Shown here: positions 15,993-25,364 of the stretch, in pieces
Position numbering within the stretch: position 1 is the first letter of the stretch
Layout: each line of letters starts with the position of its first letter
Assembly: GCF_014645735.1 (NCBI RefSeq)
Contig: NZ_BMMH01000019.1
Location: 1 to 64,000, forward strand
Length of the DNA stretch: 64,000 nucleotides
Direction of reading: 5' to 3'
Source of the DNA: Nocardia jinanensis
Lineage (GTDB): Bacteria; Actinomycetota; Actinomycetes; Mycobacteriales; Mycobacteriaceae
Program-made: the position numbers and the translations under genes
Notes under the pieces: model-generated
Database searches by the model: none
The model's input: only the letters and a program-made list of their open reading frames with translations
What the model was told of the DNA's origin: nothing

Positions 15993-17180
15993 ATGACGCA
16001 TACAAGCGCGCCCCCGGCTTTGGAACGCGCACAAAAAGTATCCGATGCCGTCGTGCGGAGTCGGGGGTTGTTGACGGGATACTTCGCCGGACTCGGCGTA
16101 GTGATGGCTATTTGGGGGACACGGATTCCGGCCGTACAGGCGGCCGCCGGGCTGGACACCGCCGGGCTGGCCGCGGTCCTGCTCGCGGCCGCGGTCGGTA
16201 TGGTCGCAGGCCTCCGTGCCGGTGGGCGAATCGCCGAACCCGGCCGGCTTCCCCGACTGCTGACCGGTGGCGGGATCTGTCTCGCCGCGAGTCTCGCCCT
16301 GCTCGGTATCGGTGGATCTGCGATCGCACTCGCCGCCACGGCTCTGCTCTTCGGGGCCGCGCACGGTGTGCTGGACGTCGCGGTGAATGTCGCGGCGGTC
16401 CGGTGCCAGGAAGCATACGGTCGCCCGATCATGTCGGGCCTGCACGCGGCCTACAGTCTCGGCGCGCTGGGTGGGGCGGTGCTCGCCGCTGTCTGCGCCC
16501 ACTACTCGCACACCTATGTATTCGGCGTCACCGCGGTCGTGGTCATGGTGGCCGCAGTCGGGGTGGCACCGGCTACCCGCTGTATCGGATGGCCGGCCAC
16601 GGCCCTCGATCCGGTGGAAAAGGGGACACGGGAAGGCCGGCCCGAACTGTCGCGGGCCCGGCTCTGGCTGTTGGGGTTACTGGCCGCCGGATGTCTGCTG
16701 GGCGAAGGCACCGCGGCGGATTGGTCGGCTGTCCACCTCACCGGGCTGCACGCATCCGCCGCGATCGGTGCCGCGGCCTATGCCGGATACAGCGCGGCCA
16801 TGGCCGCTGGCCGTCTCGTCGGTGATCGGCTCACGGCGCGCTTCGGTGCCTCGAATGTGGTGCGCGCGGGTGCGATTCTGGCCTCGATCGGACTTCTCAC
16901 GGGCTCGGCGGTGGCCAGCATTCCATTGGCGCTCGTCGGCTGGGCCGCGTTCGGCCTCGGCCTGTCCGTCACGATCCCCGTCCTGATCAGCGCGGCCGGG
17001 GCCGGCGGTCCTCGCGGGATCGCCGCCGTGACCGTGACCGGCTACCTCGGGCTCCTCGCGGGACCGGCGCTCATCGGCGCGCTGGCCGCCGTCACATCCC
17101 TGCCCGTCGCCCTCATGCTGCCCGCCCTGCTCGCCGCGGGCGTGGCCGGACTGTCCCATCGAGCCCTGGAGAACAAATGA
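15993..17180 (+). CDS. MFS transporter (YbjJ/fucose-permease-like)
   Basis: 395-residue, 12-span major facilitator. The first span ends in VVMAIWGTRIPAVQAAAGL, a pattern seen in YbjJ-type and related permeases, and span 4-5 holds AAHGVLDVAVNVAAVRCQ. The C-terminal half contains LLGEGTAADWSAVHL and GRLVGDRLTARFG (loop 8-9). The substrate is unknown. Its stop overlaps the start of the HAD gene by 4 bp (ATGA), so transporter and HAD protein are made together. The E. coli ybjI-ybjJ pair has the same HAD plus MFS combination; this parallel is from memory of that locus. Confidence 0.85.
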   Translation: MTHTSAPPALERAQKVSDAVVRSRGLLTGYFAGLGVVMAIWGTRIPAVQAAAGLDTAGLAAVLLAAAVGMVAGLRAGGRIAEPGRLPRLLTGGGICLAASLALLGIGGSAIALAATALLFGAAHGVLDVAVNVAAVRCQEAYGRPIMSGLHAAYSLGALGGAVLAAVCAHYSHTYVFGVTAVVVMVAAVGVAPATRCIGWPATALDPVEKGTREGRPELSRARLWLLGLLAAGCLLGEGTAADWSAVHLTGLHASAAIGAAAYAGYSAAMAAGRLVGDRLTARFGASNVVRAGAILASIGLLTGSAVASIPLALVGWAAFGLGLSVTIPVLISAAGAGGPRGIAAVTVTGYLGLLAGPALIGALAAVTSLPVALMLPALLAAGVAGLSHRALENK

Positions 17181-17818
17181 CAACCGAACTCTCGTATCGG
17201 CCCCCGCGACTGGACGCGATCATCTTCGACTACAACGGCGTCATCGGTCTGCAGCCCACCCTGCTCGGCTGGAGCGGACTCGCCGAACTCACCGGTTGGG
17301 GCACCGACCAGCTCGGACACTTCCAGAGCGCTTTCTGGAGCGCCCGGGAACCCTACGATTCCGGCGAGCTCGACGACGCGGGCTTCTGGACCGCTGTGCT
17401 CGGTCATCGCCCGAACCCGGAACTGCTCATCCGGTTGCGTGCCGTCGACACCGCGCTGTGGACCCGGACCGACGATCGCGTCGTCGCGCTCCTACACCGG
17501 TTTCGGCAGGCAGGGCTCCCGATGGTATTGCTCTCCAACGCACCCCATCCGGTGAGTGATGCGCTCGACGCCGCCGATTGGCGCCCGCTGATGACCGACG
17601 CCCTCTACTCGGCCCGGCTCGGCATGAACAAACCCCACCCCGCTACCTACCGGAACGCACTCGTCGCGACCGGCGTCCGCGATCCCGGCCGCGTCCTGTT
17701 CATCGACGACCGTGCCGACAACTGCCGGGCCGCCGCCGACCTGGGGTTGCGCACTCTCCACTACACCGGATCCCCCGCCGATATCGAAACCCACCTGCGA
17801 TTCGAGGCCGCAGCGTAG
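17177..17818 (+). CDS. HAD-superfamily hydrolase (subfamily IA)
   Basis: 213 residues. Motif I is IIFDYNGVIG: the nucleophile Asp is present, but the +2 residue, usually the general acid/base Asp, is Asn, as also seen in some HAD-IA proteins. Motif II is LLSNAPHPVSD, motif III lies at RLGMNKPHPATY (Lys), and motif IV is LFIDDRADNCRAAADLGLRT. A cap domain occupies roughly residues 20-85. The Asn suggests altered or weak phosphatase chemistry, or a dehalogenase-like role. It is coupled to the upstream MFS gene, so its substrate may be the transported compound or its phosphate. It is convergent with the TetR gene to the right. Confidence 0.85.
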   Translation: MTTELSYRPPRLDAIIFDYNGVIGLQPTLLGWSGLAELTGWGTDQLGHFQSAFWSAREPYDSGELDDAGFWTAVLGHRPNPELLIRLRAVDTALWTRTDDRVVALLHRFRQAGLPMVLLSNAPHPVSDALDAADWRPLMTDALYSARLGMNKPHPATYRNALVATGVRDPGRVLFIDDRADNCRAAADLGLRTLHYTGSPADIETHLRFEAAA

Positions 17819-17885
17819 GTAGTACCCACGCATCGCCACAAGGGCCCCGAGGTCGGTACGACACCAGGCCGGGGTTCGACGCGCG

Positions 17886-17933
17886 CCCACGAGAACGCTC
17901 GGCCGAGGTATCCCGGCCGGGCGTTTTCGTGGG
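17886..17933. terminator. Strong bidirectional terminator hairpin
   Basis: A 20-bp stem: 17886-17905 pairs with 17914-17933 across an 8-nt loop, with only two mismatches that are G-U in RNA. The right arm contains GCGTTTTCGTGGG. It sits between the convergent HAD gene and TetR gene and should stop transcription from both sides. Confidence 0.8.
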
Positions 17934-17954
17934 CCGCCGGTGCCAACCTTCACC

Positions 17955-18560
17955 TCAGTCCGGTACCGAACCGGTCAACGCGACCAGGGCCATCGAGCGC
18001 AGCACCGTACGGGTACGACCGCGAACGGGCCCGGCACTGTGCGGGGTGGAGTTGAGCAGCCCGAACACCGCGTGAGCCTGTACTCGTGCGGTCTCCTCGT
18101 CGAGGGCGGGTGTCAGTTCGCACAGCACCCCCACCCAGATCTCCACGTAGCGGCGCTGGGTGCGCCGGATCTCCCGGCGGGCCGGGGGCGGCACATTGTC
18201 GAGGTCACGGTCCTGGATGCGGATGAGCTCGGGTTCGCCGAGCGCGAAGTCGAGGTGGAAATCCACCAGTGCGGCCAGCGCCTCCGGCGGTCCGGCCGCG
18301 TCGGCGGCGACGAGGGTGCCGCCGTCGAGCAGTCGGCGGCTGATCCCGACCAGCAGTTCGATCAGCAATGCTTCCTTGTTGGGGAAATGCCGATAGACGG
18401 CGGGGCCGCTGATGCCGACCGCGGCACCCAGGTCGTCGAGGCGCATACCGAGGTATCCGCGTTCGGCGATGAGCCGCGCCCCGGCGATCAGCAGCTGGCC
18501 GCGCCGCTCCTGTTTCAGAAGTTCGCGTCGGGTAGGGGTGGCAGACTCGGCACTGGTCAC
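17955..18560 (-). CDS. TetR-family repressor of the leucine-degradation operon
   Basis: 201 residues. The N-terminal HTH spans about residues 12-60 (QLLIAGARLIAERGYLGMRLDDLGAAVGISGPAVYRHFPNKEALL), followed by an all-helical ligand domain. Start GTG 18560 follows AAAGGAG at 5 nt; the further upstream ATG lacks a ribosome-binding site. It is divergent from accD with only 93 bp between, and that gap contains two dyads of the form GTTA-N8-TAAC. In M. tuberculosis a TetR gene lies near the same accD1-accA1-fadE19 cluster (Rv2506). Repression relieved by an acyl-CoA intermediate is the likely logic, inferred from family and position. Confidence 0.85.
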   Translation of the reverse strand: MTSAESATPTRRELLKQERRGQLLIAGARLIAERGYLGMRLDDLGAAVGISGPAVYRHFPNKEALLIELLVGISRRLLDGGTLVAADAAGPPEALAALVDFHLDFALGEPELIRIQDRDLDNVPPPARREIRRTQRRYVEIWVGVLCELTPALDEETARVQAHAVFGLLNSTPHSAGPVRGRTRTVLRSMALVALTGSVPD

Positions 18561-18590
18561 CCGCACTCCTTTCACAGCTCTGGACAACTC

Positions 18591-18608
18591 GGTTAGTCAA
18601 GATTAACC
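18591..18608. promoter_or_regulatory. TetR operator 1 (GGTTA-N8-TAACC)
   Basis: Inverted repeat GGTTAGTCAAGATTAACC between the divergent TetR and accD genes, matching at 14 of 18 positions. The outer five bases are perfect and inner TC/GA pairs also match. The spacing equals that of the second dyad at 18617-18634. Confidence 0.6.
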
Positions 18609-18616
18609 TCATTTCC

Positions 18617-18634
18617 AGTTATCAGTGATTAACT
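18617..18634. promoter_or_regulatory. TetR operator 2 (AGTTA-N8-TAACT)
   Basis: AGTTATCAGTGATTAACT: perfect outer five bases and the same 8-base spacer as the dyad at 18591-18608. It ends 19 bp before the accD start codon, where a bound repressor would block the promoter or initiation complex. Confidence 0.55.
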
Positions 18635-18653
18635 CATACGTCAGGATGACGCG

Positions 18654-20273
<1,620 letters not shown>

Positions 20274-20278
20274 TCACC

Positions 20279-22357
20279 ATGCTGAACTCGAATCACCCCC
20301 TGCCCTTCGACACGGTGCTGGTGGCCAATCGTGGTGAGATCGCGGTACGGGTCATCCGGACGCTGCGGACCATGGGCCTGCGCTCGGTCGCGGTGTACAG
20401 CGACGCCGACGCGCACGCCGCGCACGTCCGAGCCGCGGATGTAGCTGTGCGGCTGGGTCCGGCACCCGCCCGGGACAGCTATCTGAACATCGACCGGATC
20501 GTCGACGCCGCGCGCCGCACCGGCGCCGGCGCGGTCCACCCCGGATACGGGTTCCTGTCCGAGAACGCCGCTTTCGCCGCCACCTTGGACGCGGCCGGAA
20601 TCGTCTTCCTGGGCCCCCCGGCCGCGGCGATCGAGATCATGGGCGACAAGATCACCGCGAAGACCACGGTCGCCGCGTCCGGGGTCGCGGTCGTCCCGGG
20701 GATCGCCGAATCGGGGCTGACCGATGCCGCGCTCGTCGCGGCGGCCACCGATATCGGTTACCCGGTGCTGGTGAAACCGTCCGCGGGCGGCGGCGGTAAG
20801 GGGATGCGGCGGGTCGACGATCCCGCCGATCTGCCCGCGGCGCTGGTCAGCGCCAGACGAGAGGCGGCCGCGGCCTTCGGTGACGACACCCTGTTCCTGG
20901 AACGTTTCGTCGCCCGGCCCCGGCATATCGAAGTGCAGATCCTGGCCGATACCCACGGCACCGTGCTCCATCTCGGCGAACGCGAATGCAGTCTGCAACG
21001 GCGGCACCAGAAGGTGATCGAGGAAGCACCTTCACCGCTGCTGGACCCCGCTACGCGCGCCCGGATCGGTGCCGCCGCGTGTGCCACCGCGCGCAGCGTC
21101 GACTATGTGGGCGCGGGGACGGTGGAGTTCATCGTCTCCGCCGACCGGCCGGACGAGTTCTTCTTCATGGAGATGAACACCCGCCTGCAGGTGGAACATC
21201 CGGTCACCGAGATGGTCACCGGGTTCGATCTGGTGGAATGCCAGGTCCGGATCGCGGCGGGTCAGCGGATCCGGCTGGCGCAGGGCGATATCCGGCTGCA
21301 CGGCCATGCCGTCGAGGCCCGGGTGTACGCCGAGGATCCGGCCCGCGATTTCCTGCCGACCGGCGGCACCGTCCTGGACCTCGCCGAACCCGGCGGTCCC
21401 GGGGTCCGGGTGGATTCCGGGCTCGCGGTGGGCACGGTGGTCGGTAGCGATTACGACCCGATGCTCGGGAAAGTCGTCGCGCACGGTCACGACCGCGATG
21501 CCGCGCTGGCCACCCTGGACCACGCGCTCGGCGATACGGTCCTGCTCGGGGTCCGGACCAATATCGACTTCCTGCGTTTCCTGCTGGCCGACCCGGATGT
21601 GGCGGCGGGCCGACTGGACACCGCGCTGCTGGACCGCCGGGCCGGTGATTTCCGGGCACCGCCGGTCGCCGACGATATCTTCGCGGCCGCAGCGGTCTAC
21701 CGGTGGCTGCGGCGCTGGCCGGCGGCGCCGGCCGATCCGTGGGCATATCCGAACGGCTGGCGGGTCGGTACGCAGGCACCGATCCGGGTCCGGCTGACGG
21801 GCGGGGACCGCGTGGTGCACGTCCACCTCACCGGCACACCCGATGCCGCCGAAGTGCGGATCGAGGACGGCGAACCCGCCAGCGCGACAGCACGACTCGG
21901 CCCGGACGATACGTCCGCCGGGCTCCCGCCCGGGACCGTGGTCCACACCGTGACGCTCACTCTCGACGGTATCCGCCGCGAGTACCGCGTCGCGGAATCC
22001 ACGGACGCGATCTGGGTCGCCGGAGCCTCCGGGGTGGCGCTGCTGCGCGAACTCGCCGAGGAATCCGTGCGCGCCGACGACGCCGCCGCGCACGACGCCG
22101 AGATCCGCAGTCCCATGCCGGGCACGGTGCTCACCGTGACCGCGGAATCCGGGAAGCCGGTGACCGCGGGAGAGCCGATCCTGGTGGTCGAGGCCATGAA
22201 GATGGAGCATTCGCTCACCGCGCCGCTGCCGGGCATCGTCGAGGTACTCGTCGCGGCGGGCGCTTCGGTGCGGTTGGACGAGGTGCTCGCGCGCGTGCAT
22301 CCGGAACCGGCGGCCGGGACCGACCCGGAGCCCGCCGCCGAACCCGCCCTGCACTGA
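20279..22357 (+). CDS. accA1: 3-Methylcrotonyl-CoA carboxylase alpha subunit (biotin carboxylase + biotin carrier)
   Basis: 692 residues. The biotin carboxylase domain (about 8-450) opens with FDTVLVANRGEIAVRVIRTLR; the ATP-grasp glycine loop is KPSAGGGGKGMRRV and the catalytic segment is EMNTRLQVEHPVTEMVTG. The C-terminal biotinyl domain has EAMKMEH with biotinylated Lys641. It carboxylates biotin using ATP and bicarbonate and works with the beta subunit upstream. ATG 20279 was chosen because it is nearest the conserved start. GTG 20270, which overlaps the accD1 stop as GTGA, would add three residues and is equally possible. The extra residues near the end (PEPAAGTDPEPAAEPALH) are a short disordered tail. 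Confidence 0.92.
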   Translation: MLNSNHPLPFDTVLVANRGEIAVRVIRTLRTMGLRSVAVYSDADAHAAHVRAADVAVRLGPAPARDSYLNIDRIVDAARRTGAGAVHPGYGFLSENAAFAATLDAAGIVFLGPPAAAIEIMGDKITAKTTVAASGVAVVPGIAESGLTDAALVAAATDIGYPVLVKPSAGGGGKGMRRVDDPADLPAALVSARREAAAAFGDDTLFLERFVARPRHIEVQILADTHGTVLHLGERECSLQRRHQKVIEEAPSPLLDPATRARIGAAACATARSVDYVGAGTVEFIVSADRPDEFFFMEMNTRLQVEHPVTEMVTGFDLVECQVRIAAGQRIRLAQGDIRLHGHAVEARVYAEDPARDFLPTGGTVLDLAEPGGPGVRVDSGLAVGTVVGSDYDPMLGKVVAHGHDRDAALATLDHALGDTVLLGVRTNIDFLRFLLADPDVAAGRLDTALLDRRAGDFRAPPVADDIFAAAAVYRWLRRWPAAPADPWAYPNGWRVGTQAPIRVRLTGGDRVVHVHLTGTPDAAEVRIEDGEPASATARLGPDDTSAGLPPGTVVHTVTLTLDGIRREYRVAESTDAIWVAGASGVALLRELAEESVRADDAAAHDAEIRSPMPGTVLTVTAESGKPVTAGEPILVVEAMKMEHSLTAPLPGIVEVLVAAGASVRLDEVLARVHPEPAAGTDPEPAAEPALH

Positions 22358-22409
22358 TTCCGGTCCGAGAACAGGCGAAACCGTCCCCGAGAAACGAGAT
22401 GAGGCACTG

Positions 22410-23570
22410 GTGACCGATTTCCTCTCCACCGGCACACTGCCCGAGCACTACCGCGACCTGGCTCTGACCGTCCGGGACTTCGCGAACCAGGTGGTCGCCC
22501 CCGTGGCGGCGAAACACGATGCCGAGCACAGTTTCCCGTACGAGGTGGTCGCGGGGATGGCGCGAATGGGCTTGTTCGGGCTGCCGTTCCCGGAGGAGTA
22601 CGGCGGGATGGGCGGCGACTATTTCGCGCTCTGTCTGGCCCTCGAGGAACTCGGCAAGATCGACCAGAGCGTCGCCATCACCCTGGAGGCCGGGGTCTCG
22701 CTCGGCGCCATGCCGATCTACCGCTTCGGCGACGAGAAACAGAAGCAGGAGTGGCTCCCCCGGCTGGCGAGCGGACAGAACCTCGGCGCGTTCGGGCTCA
22801 CCGAGGCGGGCGCCGGTAGCGACGCGGGCGGGACCCGCACCACCGCCGCCGAAGACGGGGACAGCTGGGTGATCAACGGCAACAAACAGTTCATCACCAA
22901 CTCCGGCACCGATATCACCGCTCTGATCACGGTGACCGCGGTGACCGGGCAGGTCGGCGGCAAGAAGGAGATCTCCACCATCCTGGTCCCGGCCGACACC
23001 TCCGGATTCACCGCCGAGCCCGCCTACAACAAGGTCGGCTGGAACGCCTCGGACACCCACCCACTCACCTTCACCGACGTCCGGGTGCCGAAAGAGAACC
23101 TGCTCGGCGAACGCGGTCGCGGCTACGCCAACTTCCTGCGCATCCTCGACGAGGGCCGGATCGCCATCGCGGCGCTGTCCGTCGGCGCCGCCCAAGGTTG
23201 CGTGGACGAATGCGTCCGCTACGCCGGGGAGCGGGAGGCGTTCGGGAAGACGATCGGGAGCAACCAGGCGATCGCGTTCAAGATCGCCCGGATGGAGGCG
23301 CGCGCCCACACCGCCCGCACCGCCTACTACGACGCCGCCGCGCTCATGCTCTCCGGCAAACCCTTCAAGAAGCAGGCCTCCATCGCCAAACTGGTGGCCA
23401 GCGAAGCCGCCATGGACAACTCCCGCGACGCCACCCAGATCTTCGGCGGCTACGGCTTCATGAACGAGTACCCGGTGGCCCGGCACTACCGGGACAGCAA
23501 GATCCTCGAAATCGGCGAGGGCACCACGGAAGTACAACTCATGCTGATCGGACGGGAGCTCGGCCTGTGA
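22410..23570 (+). CDS. Acyl-CoA dehydrogenase (FadE19-like, isovaleryl/short branched chain)
   Basis: 386-residue flavoprotein oxidising an acyl-CoA to its 2-enoyl-CoA with transfer to ETF. Seen are the FAD/substrate segments FGLTEAGAGSDAGGTRT and WVINGNKQFITNSG, the helix GRIAIAALSVGAAQGCVDECVRYAGEREAFGK, DATQIFGGYGFMNEYPVARHYRD, and the C-terminal catalytic-base region EIGEGTTEVQ with Glu370 at the usual ACAD position. Human isovaleryl-CoA dehydrogenase uses a Glu elsewhere, so sequence alone does not prove isovaleryl-CoA as substrate; the operon does suggest it. Start GTG 22410 lies behind ATGAGG. Its stop overlaps the MaoC start (GTGA). Confidence 0.9.
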   Translation: MTDFLSTGTLPEHYRDLALTVRDFANQVVAPVAAKHDAEHSFPYEVVAGMARMGLFGLPFPEEYGGMGGDYFALCLALEELGKIDQSVAITLEAGVSLGAMPIYRFGDEKQKQEWLPRLASGQNLGAFGLTEAGAGSDAGGTRTTAAEDGDSWVINGNKQFITNSGTDITALITVTAVTGQVGGKKEISTILVPADTSGFTAEPAYNKVGWNASDTHPLTFTDVRVPKENLLGERGRGYANFLRILDEGRIAIAALSVGAAQGCVDECVRYAGEREAFGKTIGSNQAIAFKIARMEARAHTARTAYYDAAALMLSGKPFKKQASIAKLVASEAAMDNSRDATQIFGGYGFMNEYPVARHYRDSKILEIGEGTTEVQLMLIGRELGL

Positions 23571-24097
23571 GTGGCGAGAAGATCACCAAGGACGTCGACC
23601 ACGACACCTCCGGCCTGAAACGGGTCGTGCAGACCGGGCTGTGGTTCGAGGAACTGGAGACCGGGGTGCTCTACGAGCACCGTCCCGGCCGGACCATGAC
23701 CGAGACCGACAACGTCCTGTTCAGCACCCTGACCATGAACACCCAGGGTCTGCATATCGACAAGGCCTTCAGCGACGCTCAAGAGCCGTTCCACGAACGG
23801 CTGGTCAACTCGCTGTTCACCCTGGGCACCATGATCGGGCAGGCGGTCGCGCATCTGACCCAGGGCACCACGGTCGCCAACCTCGGCTTCGAGGAGGTGA
23901 AGTTCCCGGCGCCGCTGTTCCACGGCGACACCGTGTACACCGAGACCGTGGTGCTGGACAAACGGGAATCGAAGAGCCGGCCCGGTCAGGGCGTGGTCAC
24001 CTTCCGTCACGTCGCCCGCAATCAACACGGCACAGTCGTCGGAGTGGCCGTCCGCAACGCGCTGATCAGGTTGCGCCCTACCGGGGAGCAGGCGTGA
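23567..24097 (+). CDS. MaoC-type enoyl-CoA hydratase (methylglutaconyl-CoA hydratase candidate)
   Basis: 176-residue single hot-dog-fold hydratase. The core contains FSTLTMNTQGLHIDKAFSDA, which carries the Asn/His hydratase motif, and EEVKFPAPLFHGDTVYTETVVLDKRESKSRPGQGVV. In the mycobacterial counterpart (Rv2499c) and here it lies between an acyl-CoA dehydrogenase and CitE. The expected job is hydration of 3-methylglutaconyl-CoA to HMG-CoA, replacing the crotonase-type hydratase of other bacteria. That is pathway inference. GTG 23567 overlaps the upstream stop by 4 bp; reading frames reaching further upstream are only open-frame extension. Confidence 0.85.
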   Translation: MSGEKITKDVDHDTSGLKRVVQTGLWFEELETGVLYEHRPGRTMTETDNVLFSTLTMNTQGLHIDKAFSDAQEPFHERLVNSLFTLGTMIGQAVAHLTQGTTVANLGFEEVKFPAPLFHGDTVYTETVVLDKRESKSRPGQGVVTFRHVARNQHGTVVGVAVRNALIRLRPTGEQA

Positions 24098-24137
24098 GGC
24101 TCACGATCGGCGAAAGCAGCGTCAGGAGGTACGACCG

Positions 24138-24989
24138 GTGACCGATCAGAACAGCGTGGATGCCACCTGGCAGTCCCCCGGCCCGGCGTGGCTGTTCTGC
24201 CCGGCCGACCGCCCGGAGCGCTACCGCAAAGCCGCCGATACCGCCGATGTGGTGATCCTCGACCTCGAGGACGGCGTGGCCCCGGCCGATAAACCCGCCG
24301 CCCGAACGGCCCTCGTGGAGACTCCGCTCGACCCCGCGACCACGGTGGTCCGGGTCAATGCGGCGGGCACCCCCGACCACGAACTGGACCTGGCGGCACT
24401 GCGCCGCACCGCCTACCGGCTGGTGATGCTGCCCAAGACCGAGTCGATCCACCAGGTGACCGGCTTGTCCGGATACCAGGTGTTCGCACTGATCGAATCA
24501 CCGCTGGGCGCGCTGGAGATCCAGCAGATCGCTTCGGCCGCCAATACCCGCGGCGTGATGTGCGGAGTCGAGGACCTGGTCGCCGCGATGGGTGGTACCG
24601 GCACCCGCCGGGCCGACGGCAGCTATCGCGATGTGGCACTGCACCTGCGCAGCACCGGCCTGCTCGCCGCCAAAGCATACGGGCGGCTGGCCCTGGACAT
24701 GGTGTATCTGAACATCCGCGATCTCGACGGACTGCGTATCGAGTCCGAGGACGCGGTGGCGGTGGGCTTCGAGATCAAGGTCGCCATCCATCCTTCGCAG
24801 ATCCCGGTCATCCGGGCCGCGTACGCGCCGTCGCAGGACGAGATCGAGTGGGCCCGGGGGGTACTCGCCGCCGCACCGAACCATCGCGGTGTCTTCGCCT
24901 ATGAGGGCCGCATGGTGGACGCGCCTCTGCTGCGCCACGCCGAGCAGATCTGCCTGCGCGCCCCGGGCGACGAACAGAGCACTCACTGA
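24138..24989 (+). CDS. citE: CitE-like beta-hydroxyacyl-CoA lyase (HMG-CoA / citramalyl-CoA lyase)
   Basis: 283-residue TIM-barrel protein of the HpcH/HpaI-CitE family. Conserved: PGPAWLFCPADRPERYRKAA, VVILDLEDGVAPADKPAAR (Mg2+ region), VFALIESPLGALEIQQIA (catalytic Glu), GVMCGVEDLVAAMGG and VAIHPSQIPVI. The closest context match is M. tuberculosis Rv2498c, reported as a bifunctional (R)-HMG-CoA / (S)-citramalyl-CoA lyase serving leucine and itaconate breakdown. Cleavage of HMG-CoA would yield acetyl-CoA and acetoacetate, which the next gene activates. Start GTG 24138 has an excellent AGGAGG eight bases upstream. Confidence 0.87.
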   Translation: MTDQNSVDATWQSPGPAWLFCPADRPERYRKAADTADVVILDLEDGVAPADKPAARTALVETPLDPATTVVRVNAAGTPDHELDLAALRRTAYRLVMLPKTESIHQVTGLSGYQVFALIESPLGALEIQQIASAANTRGVMCGVEDLVAAMGGTGTRRADGSYRDVALHLRSTGLLAAKAYGRLALDMVYLNIRDLDGLRIESEDAVAVGFEIKVAIHPSQIPVIRAAYAPSQDEIEWARGVLAAAPNHRGVFAYEGRMVDAPLLRHAEQICLRAPGDEQSTH

Positions 24990-25364
24990 GATGACGCCGG
25001 CAGTATTCGATGGCATGCCGGAGCGGACTTCCGGTGCGCGCGCCCCGAGAAACTGTGAAACAGTTACATTCCAGCAGGACCCACCGGCACCCGACTCCGA
25101 ATCGAAGTACCGGCCGAGCGCAGGACACCACGTTCGACCGATTCCCGGAGAACCGGCTCGCCGCCGTGGGTTTCATCGCACTGTTCGAGGGAACGTTCGA
25201 GACCACGAACAACCGAGGGGCGGGAGAACCGGATGCGACTGCCGGAGCGATCGTCGAACATGGGCGCATGATCTCGCGTCCTGCCCGGATAGCCCTTTCG
25301 GCAACAGGACAGCACTCACTCCCGCCACGAACGGCGCCGAACACAGCACAGGAAGGGTTACCCG
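24990..25364. other. 375-bp intergenic region before acetoacetyl-CoA synthetase
   Basis: No gene is supported. It separates the leucine operon from the synthetase gene, so the latter probably has its own promoter. The clearest element is the dyad at 25053-25067. Confidence 0.5.
25053..25067. promoter_or_regulatory. Inverted repeat AACTGT-GAA-ACAGTT
   Basis: Perfect 6-bp half-sites with a 3-base centre, about 300 bp before the acetoacetyl-CoA synthetase start. The size suits a dimeric repressor such as a TetR or GntR type. No binding factor can be assigned. Confidence 0.4.
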
